Positions 58,337 through 64,000 of a DNA stretch of 64,000 bases are shown here, piece after piece. The notes beneath the pieces are model-generated. The model was not told the origin of the DNA. It worked only from the letters and a program-made list of their open reading frames with translations, and did not search any database. Numbering within the stretch: position 1 is the stretch's first letter; each line of letters opens with the position of its first letter. The DNA is from Nanohaloarchaea archaeon SW_7_43_1. Its GTDB lineage: Archaea; Nanohalarchaeota; Nanosalinia; Nanosalinales; Nanosalinaceae. Location of the stretch: contig PXPE01000001.1 in NCBI GenBank assembly GCA_003009795.1, positions 756,739 to 820,738 on the forward strand. The letters are read 5' to 3'. The translations under genes and the position numbers were made by a program.

Positions 58337-59146
58337 ATGAAAGTAGAAGTACTTGGGAACGCACAGGACGGCGGGGTACCACACCTAGGATGTGAATGTG
58401 AGCTGTGTGAACAAGCGAGAGAGAAACCTGAGGAGGCGAAGAAAATAGCTTCTCTGCTGCTAGAGGAAGGTGATGGCGAGAATTCAAACGCAAGGTATCT
58501 AATAGATGCTACACCGGATTTGAGATACCAGATCACCGGCAAATATATTGACGGGGTATTCCTTTCACATGAAGGCCTAGGTCATATGACCGGACTGCTT
58601 TTCCTGGGAAAAGAATCACATAATTACGAAGGCATACCTGTATATACTTCAGAGAAAGCGAATGAGTTCCTTCAGAAAAATGATCCTTACAGACTTCTCA
58701 AAGACCGAGGAAATATAGACGTTTATGAGATAGAGGATGGAGACGAACAGAATTTAATGAACGGATGCATAGAAATCATGGAAACTGAGCATCCAAGGGT
58801 CAATACAAATAATTTCTGCTTCATGATTCACGGAAAAGAGAAGAAGCTTTTCTACGTCAGCGACGTTCATGAATGGAGCCACGAGATTAAACAAAAAGTC
58901 AAGGAGGCAGATATCGCTATACTTGATGGAACATTCTGGAGCGCAGATGAAATCGATAGATATAGCGAGGTCTCACACCCTACCATAACTAATACAATGG
59001 CCGAGATGGAAGATGTGAACACCGAGATCTACTTTACACATCTCAACCATACAAACCCTGCATACAGAGAAGATTCTGAGGAAAGAGGGGAACTGGAGAA
59101 AAGAGGGTTTGAAATAGCAGAGCAGGGAATGGAGTTCAAAATTTGA
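58337..59146 (+). CDS. Metallo-beta-lactamase-fold protein, PqqB-like
   Basis: The N terminus VEVLGNAQDGGVPHLGCECE is the signature of PqqB-like metallo-beta-lactamase proteins, with a CECELC cysteine cluster. SHEGLGHMTG corresponds to the HxHxDH metal site but differs from it. SDVHEW and THLNHTNP are further His sites. Start is taken at ATG 58337, after GAGGT, rather than TTG 58313. No PQQ pathway is present, so it is more likely a general hydrolase. Confidence 0.82.
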   Translation: MKVEVLGNAQDGGVPHLGCECELCEQAREKPEEAKKIASLLLEEGDGENSNARYLIDATPDLRYQITGKYIDGVFLSHEGLGHMTGLLFLGKESHNYEGIPVYTSEKANEFLQKNDPYRLLKDRGNIDVYEIEDGDEQNLMNGCIEIMETEHPRVNTNNFCFMIHGKEKKLFYVSDVHEWSHEIKQKVKEADIAILDGTFWSADEIDRYSEVSHPTITNTMAEMEDVNTEIYFTHLNHTNPAYREDSEERGELEKRGFEIAEQGMEFKI

Positions 59147-59284
59147 TGAAAAAGATGCATCAGAACCCGGGAATACCAGATCTCTATATGGAAAAACGAT
59201 TCATATATAAAGAATAGCGTTCAAATTCTAAATAATGTGTTTAAAGCGGCTCAAATCAGTATTTAGTTTCTTACACCGATCCAA

Positions 59285-59452
59285 ATGAACAGAAAACTAA
59301 CTTCGCTGAAAATGTTATTTGCTCTCGCCACAACTTTCATGACTGTGGAATTTTCAGACTCGCCGTTGAGAACTCTTTCCTATGCTGCAGTGGTTTTTAC
59401 AGCAGGAGGGAACCTGTGGTTCAAGTCAAAGAAGTTCTTGATCAAAGGCTGA
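59285..59452 (+). CDS. Small membrane protein, 55 aa
   Basis: An ATG frame starts MNRKLTSLKMLFALATTFMT and continues through a second hydrophobic segment, LSYAAVVFTAGGNLWF, to FLIKG. It looks like a two-helix microprotein, common in haloarchaea and DPANN. A TATA box, catatataaag (59202-59212), lies upstream. The SRP RNA gene follows. Confidence 0.55.
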   Translation: MNRKLTSLKMLFALATTFMTVEFSDSPLRTLSYAAVVFTAGGNLWFKSKKFLIKG

Positions 59453-59499
59453 GTCTTTAACCTAACGACTTTTAACCTTTCTACATGAATACTGAAACG

Positions 59500-59762
59500 G
59501 TAGGTCGGGCGGCTTGGGGTCGCCTCTTTCCGGAAATCCTCGTGAAGCCGGAGCCGTCAACCAGTGAGCGGCGTTCTGTCTTGCTTCGGCCCCTTTACCG
59601 ATTGTTGATGGTCCGTCCTCTGGGAGTCTGCATGGTGTGAACCGGGTCAGACCCTGACGGGAGCAACCCTAAGCATTGTGTAGGCTGTTCGGAGGGTGGC
59701 GGACCTGAGATCGGTTAGGGATTCCCTGAAGCATTTCAGGCGTCCACCACTGGAAACCACTA
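59500..59762 (+). ncRNA. ffs: SRP RNA (7S RNA)
   Basis: The S-domain helix 8 is visible at GTGAACCGGGTCAGACCCTG followed by ACGGGAGCAACCCTAAGCA, the classical SRP54-binding core. The Alu end carries GGGCGGCTTGGGGTCGCC. A TATA-like tttaacc (59470-59476) stands before the 5' end, and TTTTTT (59763-59768) after the 3' end. The ends are approximate. It scaffolds SRP19 and SRP54 for co-translational targeting of membrane and secreted proteins. Confidence 0.9.
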
Positions 59763-59868
59763 TTTTTTCCAACTTTCCAAGGGAAAAACCTGGTTCAACA
59801 CTGTTTTTTGGTTTCCTACAGTTTAATTTACATCATTTGGGAGCAAATATCTTTACGGTGATCTAAAG

Positions 59869-60474
59869 TTGATACATATATTCGGTACCTCACATGTTTC
59901 ACAGGAAAGCCTAGACCTGGTAGAGGAAAAAATTGAGGAAATAAATCCTGAAATAGTTGCACTAGAACTTGATGTACCAAGGCTAAACTCTCTTCTCAAC
60001 GATAAAAATAAGAAAAGAGGGGGCTCGCTTTTTGTCAGAATTTTACAGTCCTTCCAGCAATCGATAGGTAAGGAAACTGGTGTAATGCCAGGTGAGGAAA
60101 TGCTTCACGCCTATCGCACGGCAGAAAAAAATGATATAGAAGTAGCTTTGATCGACCAAGATATCCGAATAACGTTCAGCAAGCTGAAAAATGTGTCTTT
60201 CAGGGAAAAACTGAAGGCCGGAGCCCAGCTTCTAATAGGAGTGGTTTTCCCTGGAGATTTCGAGATAGCACATGAGATCCCTGAAGAAGAGCTTATCGAC
60301 CAGCTACTACTTGAAATGGAGTTCAAATTCCCGGAAATGTACGATATTCTTGTGGAACAGAGAAATAGACATATGATTAAATCGCTTAGAAAACTTGAGA
60401 AAGAAACCGACGGAGATATTGTTGTTTTTGTCGGAGCAGCACATAGAAAAGCAATGGTAAAAGAATTCAATTAA
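59869..60474 (+). CDS. TraB/PrgY-family protein, short form
   Basis: A TTG start gives LIHIFGTSHVSQESLDLVEE, and GDIVVFVGAAHRKAMV near the end holds the second conserved His motif. EIVALELDVPRLNSLL is the third typical block. TraB-family proteins usually have C-terminal membrane helices, which are lacking here (201 aa). Function in archaea is unknown. Confidence 0.78.
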   Translation: MIHIFGTSHVSQESLDLVEEKIEEINPEIVALELDVPRLNSLLNDKNKKRGGSLFVRILQSFQQSIGKETGVMPGEEMLHAYRTAEKNDIEVALIDQDIRITFSKLKNVSFREKLKAGAQLLIGVVFPGDFEIAHEIPEEELIDQLLLEMEFKFPEMYDILVEQRNRHMIKSLRKLEKETDGDIVVFVGAAHRKAMVKEFN

Positions 60475-60481
60475 GGAAAAA

Positions 60482-61228
60482 ATGGAATCAATAGTAAAGG
60501 TATCCTGGAAAAACAAGTCAAATGGCTGGAAAGCCGGGCTTATGGTCGCAACACAAGATGGTTTTGAGAAATGGAATTTGACTCCGGAGAGAAGCTTCTC
60601 GTTCGAGTTATCAGATGAACGGCGATGTACCGGTTACGCACCTTCTCAGGGTGAAAGAGCGAAGTGCCCAGAGTTCAGAAGGATAGACTCAGGCTCCCAA
60701 TGCGGTGAATGTCGGGGAAAGGACATATACTCTGATTATGTCCGGGGAGACAATCAGACAGATATTGAAGGAGAGTTCTCAGTTTATTTGGCACAGATCT
60801 CGGATAGCGTCAAAGTCGGTGTTACAAGAACCGGCAACGTCAGGAGAAGATGGATAGAACAAGGAGCTGATTATGGAGTTGAGATACACCATGGAATGGA
60901 TGCTCGTGTAGCACTAGACACTGAATCAGAGATATCCAGCAATGGTATAACAGAAAGGATAAGAAAGGATTCAAAGCTTCCTTCTGCAGATAATCCCTCA
61001 ACTCTAGAGAAAGCAATGGACAAGCATAGCCTTGAAGGAGATATAGTAGATGTCCAGGATTTGACAGTCTATCCAGAGCCAGAGGGCGATTTCAGGCGAA
61101 AAGGACTTTTCGAAGGAGAGCTGAAATCAGTCAAAGGTCAGATAATCTCTAATGGAAGGATCTGTATGGCGATGAGTTCTGGAAAAACTTTGAAACAACC
61201 AGAGCAACAGGGACTAAATCGGTTCTGA
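60482..61228 (+). CDS. DUF2797 zinc-finger protein
   Basis: Residues about 50-85 carry Cys residues (RRCTGY, KCPEF, QCGECRG) of a zinc site. The middle has VYLAQISDSVKVGVTRTGNV and RRRWIEQGADYG, which recall the family's GIY-YIG-like region. The 248-aa length fits DUF2797. It may bind or cut nucleic acid. It lies 7 bp after the TraB-like gene. Confidence 0.8.
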   Translation: MESIVKVSWKNKSNGWKAGLMVATQDGFEKWNLTPERSFSFELSDERRCTGYAPSQGERAKCPEFRRIDSGSQCGECRGKDIYSDYVRGDNQTDIEGEFSVYLAQISDSVKVGVTRTGNVRRRWIEQGADYGVEIHHGMDARVALDTESEISSNGITERIRKDSKLPSADNPSTLEKAMDKHSLEGDIVDVQDLTVYPEPEGDFRRKGLFEGELKSVKGQIISNGRICMAMSSGKTLKQPEQQGLNRF

Positions 61229-61275
61229 CGGAGATAGGAAATTTATATTCAAAGAAATCCAATGTTTTATCAGAG

Positions 61276-61755
61276 ATGACAGACTTCGAACGTGAGTTAG
61301 TAAATGCATTTAACCGTTTCTTCCAGGAAGAGGAAATAGAGGGAATAGCACACCGGAAGAAACAGCATCGGTTCTCCTCGCAGCTGTGTGATGTTCTCGT
61401 GGACTCGCCTCACGACATGTTTTACATGGCTGTGGAGAACAAGTCGGTGAAAGTTACTTCAACAAACAAACTCTATTTCACACAGCACTTTTCAGTTTCC
61501 GATGACGGTCACCAGATCGCAAGAATATCAGATTTCTTAGATAGATCGGGGAGACAGGGATATCTCGCTGTAGAACTGAAAAGAGGTAGAGGAAGATCAA
61601 GAAAGGCTTATATGGTTCCTTGGAGCTTCATTAGAGACAAATATGAGAGTGATGGGAAAGGAATCCATCTAGATGAACTTGACCAGTTCCCGGAAATTAT
61701 GAGATCAAGTGAGGACTACTCGATAGCCGAAATCTGCCAGAAAATGGAGATTTAA
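61276..61755 (+). CDS. Possible PD-(D/E)XK-type nuclease
   Basis: The pattern QLCDVLVDSP followed by YMAVENKSVK (Asp, then Glu-x-Lys) is that of PD-(D/E)XK nucleases. The rest includes ARISDFLDRSGRQGYLAVEL and a basic block KRGRGRSRKAY. The protein is 159 aa. The closest comparison is Holliday-junction resolvase-like proteins, not confirmed. Confidence 0.5.
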   Translation: MTDFERELVNAFNRFFQEEEIEGIAHRKKQHRFSSQLCDVLVDSPHDMFYMAVENKSVKVTSTNKLYFTQHFSVSDDGHQIARISDFLDRSGRQGYLAVELKRGRGRSRKAYMVPWSFIRDKYESDGKGIHLDELDQFPEIMRSSEDYSIAEICQKMEI

Positions 61756-61791
61756 GACCAGATTTAAAGAGGTTGAACTGAAAATACTAAT

Positions 61792-62400
61792 GTGACACGA
61801 CCGGTTTACAGTCCTTCAATAGATGAACTAAACAACTTTGTCGGTACCACGCTAGTAACAGCTGTTGCACTTATTGCATTCAAAGACACTCTAAACATTA
61901 ATAAAGCGCTTTTCTACGTAGCTGTGGCCGTGATTGTTCTGTTTTCCCGTGAACTGGGACAGAGACTTGTCGCACACTGGATGGAGGCTGAGATAGAGCT
62001 TAACTTCTCAATAGAAGGATCTCTGACAACATTATTTGGAGCTTTGATGAGTTTCCTAACCTCACTCCCGATTATACTGCTTTTCCCGATTTTCAACAGC
62101 TTTAGTGTCGAAAGTTACGAACACTGGGGTAAATCGATCGACGCGATGTGGATCAAGAGAAAGTACTGGATAGTATCCGGCGGAATAATCAGTATGTTAA
62201 CATTCTACTCTGTATTCCAGTACCTCGGGATGCCGCAGATATCAGAAGCTATCTCCCTATTCCTGATCTTCCAGCTCCTGCCCTTTAACTATTCAAACAT
62301 CCCAACCGGGCCTCTAGACGGCTCAATAATTATACGGTGGAGTGGATTCATGTGGCTAATATTCATGGGCTCTGCAATCCTCACACTTCTCGCAGCTTAA
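61792..62400 (+). CDS. M50-like membrane protein lacking the zinc motif
   Basis: About five helices. SRELGQRLVA (residues 52-61) sits where site-2 proteases have HExxH, with Arg and Gln in place of both His. The late NIPTGPLDGSII keeps the PLDG sequence of the second zinc site. It is probably an inactive M50 relative. The start is a GTG. A TAA and 42 bp separate it from the HerA gene. Confidence 0.65.
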   Translation: MTRPVYSPSIDELNNFVGTTLVTAVALIAFKDTLNINKALFYVAVAVIVLFSRELGQRLVAHWMEAEIELNFSIEGSLTTLFGALMSFLTSLPIILLFPIFNSFSVESYEHWGKSIDAMWIKRKYWIVSGGIISMLTFYSVFQYLGMPQISEAISLFLIFQLLPFNYSNIPTGPLDGSIIIRWSGFMWLIFMGSAILTLLAA

Positions 62401-62442
62401 TGCATCTGACAATTTATATTCGAAGATACAGCATACAGAGTT

Positions 62443-63702
62443 ATGCCAAAGATCAGTGTCGGCCGGGATGATGAAGACAGGGAAGAACACGGCCTGAAAG
62501 GAAGCGGGGTGATCGGAAAACATCTTGTCGGTGAAAAACAAGAAGCTCACAAGGCCAACCCGATACACTTCGATCTTGCGAGACCCCATGTTATGGGTGT
62601 ATTTGGCAAACGAGGTACTGGCAAGAGCTATTCAATGGGGACTATAGCGGAGGAGATACAGGGCTCAGATATCTCACAGAACCTTTCTACAATAATAATC
62701 GATTCTATGGGTATCTACTGGTCAATGGCCCGTCCAAACAACAGAGCTACAACAATGCTGGAAAGCTGGGATATGAAGCCGAAAGGCTTCGATGCCAAGG
62801 TCTATATCCCGGAAGGAAAAGTAGATGAGTTTGAAAGCCAGGAAATGCCTTATGACGATACTTTCACGCTTAATCCGGCAGATTTCACTTCGCAGGAATG
62901 GGGTATGGCTTTCAACATTGAGATGAACTCGAAGCAGGGTATACTTCTTGAAAGAATGATTTCCAAGTTAAAAGATAATACAGATAACTACTCGATCGAC
63001 GATATAATAGATGCGATCAGAAGCTTTGACTTTCCTAAAGATACCGAGGAAGGGCTTGTCAACCGTTTTATGACAGCACAGGAATGGGGAGTCTTCGGCG
63101 AGGAATCTTCACTTGAGAAATTCACTCAAAGAGAAGAATTATCCATAGTAGATGTATCGGCTTTCGGGGAAATCGCCTCCGGATGGTCGGTCCGATCTCT
63201 AATCGTTGGTTTGCTGGCGAAGAGAATACTTAGAAGGAGGATGACAGCAAGAAGAATTGAGGAAATCGATGAGATGCAAAACATTGCAGAGAACGAGATG
63301 CCTCTCACATGGATGCTTATAGATGAGGCACACGAATTTCTGCCAGCGGAGGGAAAAACTCCGGCTTCAGATCCCCTGCTCAGATGGGTTAAAATCGGTA
63401 GGGAGCCCGGTGTATCATTAGTTCTTGCTACACAGCAACCGGCAAAACTTCACCCAGATGCATTATCACAGTGTGATCTAGTTCTCTCACACCGGTTAAC
63501 TGCAAAACAGGATATTGATGCTCTAGGAGAAATCATGCAGACATACATGAGATACGATCTCAAACATTACATTGACTCACTTCCTGATAGAACCGGTACG
63601 GGACTGATTCTTGACGACAACTCTGAAAGAGTATACCCCATTCAGATGAGACCAAGAAAGTCATGGCACGCAGGTGGAACACCGGATGCATACGACGAAT
63701 AA
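62443..63702 (+). CDS. HerA-like ATPase
   Basis: Walker A is GVFGKRGTGKSYS near residue 55, Walker B LIDEAHEF near 290, and sensor-like LVLATQQPAKLHPD follows. The N terminus resembles the HerA beta-barrel only partly. The protein is 419 aa, typical for haloarchaeal HerA/DUF87 ATPases. HerA hexamers translocate DNA, usually with the NurA nuclease in end resection. No nurA is in the window. Confidence 0.9.
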   Translation: MPKISVGRDDEDREEHGLKGSGVIGKHLVGEKQEAHKANPIHFDLARPHVMGVFGKRGTGKSYSMGTIAEEIQGSDISQNLSTIIIDSMGIYWSMARPNNRATTMLESWDMKPKGFDAKVYIPEGKVDEFESQEMPYDDTFTLNPADFTSQEWGMAFNIEMNSKQGILLERMISKLKDNTDNYSIDDIIDAIRSFDFPKDTEEGLVNRFMTAQEWGVFGEESSLEKFTQREELSIVDVSAFGEIASGWSVRSLIVGLLAKRILRRRMTARRIEEIDEMQNIAENEMPLTWMLIDEAHEFLPAEGKTPASDPLLRWVKIGREPGVSLVLATQQPAKLHPDALSQCDLVLSHRLTAKQDIDALGEIMQTYMRYDLKHYIDSLPDRTGTGLILDDNSERVYPIQMRPRKSWHAGGTPDAYDE

Positions 63703-64000
63703 CGGGACCGAGATACAGCAAGTGGTCGAACAGCTTTTCTTAGCCCCTACTGAACACCCCGAGATACTTCCAACAGTATTACCTCTAATAATCGGTGCGG
63801 TCGCATTAGAACTGTACTTTGGGAAGCACCCGAAAGAAGACCTTGGATGGAACTCATCGGTCGGAAATGCAATAATATGGACTGCAACCGGTTTTAGCCT
63901 CTTGGTGACCTCAACCCTGACAGGACAGGAAAGGCAGGCAGTCTACGGATTGATACTTATGGGAGGTATTGTAAGCTACATGAATTTCTATCATAGATGG
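63686..64000 (+). CDS. Membrane protein, 5' part
   Basis: The ATG at 63686 overlaps the HerA stop. The open frame reads 105 codons to the right edge, with three hydrophobic segments including ILPTVLPLIIGAVALEL, AIIWTATGFSLLVTSTL and VYGLILMGGIVSYMNF. The C terminus is outside the window. I do not recognise the family. Confidence 0.65.
   Translation, partial: MHTTNNGTEIQQVVEQLFLAPTEHPEILPTVLPLIIGAVALELYFGKHPKEDLGWNSSVGNAIIWTATGFSLLVTSTLTGQERQAVYGLILMGGIVSYMNFYHRW

Overview
The window reads as a genome segment of a small-celled, salt-adapted DPANN archaeon, most like the Nanohaloarchaeota. The information machinery is archaeal: MCM, Orc1/Cdc6, RPA-type OB proteins, aIF2-beta, S8e, L37e, LSm, a histone-fold protein, HerA and Vms1. 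Predicted proteins are rich in Asp and Glu although base composition is only moderate in G+C, which suggests a salt-in lifestyle without high GC. Genes are tightly packed, two tRNAs carry introns, the 5S rRNA gene stands alone, and several TATA boxes lie close to start codons. The lineage is inferred from gene content and not from a marker alignment.

Layout. 0-8 kb is a replication and translation block: mcm with the end of an intein, two OB-fold proteins, a secreted nuclease, aIF2-beta, Nth, Vms1, a DRG GTPase and orc1, with repeated GGAAC sites in front of orc1. 8-11.1 kb holds small and ribosomal proteins, LSm and intron-bearing tRNA-Lys and tRNA-Ile. 11.1-15.2 kb is accessory: a DUF433/DUF5615 pair, an inactive-looking metzincin and a photolyase. 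15.2-20.8 kb carries glutaredoxin, Nudix, an OapA/B/C-like operon, two coiled-coil paralogues and tRNA-Thr. 21-28 kb is a two-gene surface operon (1737-aa exported protein plus a PGF-pre-PGF membrane protein). 28-37.7 kb has a winged-helix regulator, small proteins, a DNA glycosylase, an NDH-2-like enzyme, a RelE/RHH module, a P-type ATPase, a cold-shock protein and a histone. 37.8-48 kb has tRNA-Ser, tRNA modification, a nucleotidyltransferase, two metallopeptidases, riboflavin synthase, 5S rRNA, an RNA methyltransferase, UDG and exported proteins. 48-64 kb has TRAM and HIT proteins, IleRS, a DHH enzyme, VapBC, CysRS with a Nudix array and tRNA-Cys, a broken LAGLIDADG gene, SRP RNA, TraB, DUF2797, an M50-like protein and HerA.

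Themes. Convergent genes repeatedly end inside a shared 4-bp palindrome (TTAA or CTAG). Several enzymes have lost signature residues: a metzincin with Gln for Glu, an HIT protein without its histidine triad, an M50-like protein without HExxH, a UDG without cysteines, and an Nth with three of four Fe-S cysteines. A possible CUG start with a perfect Shine-Dalgarno follows htpX. I found no CRISPR array, IS element or prophage. No single undescribed system stands out with certainty. The best candidates for follow-up are the surface operon, the tRNA-Cys/Nudix/CysRS array, the candidate CUG start and the tRNA-like hairpin near 3.45 kb.
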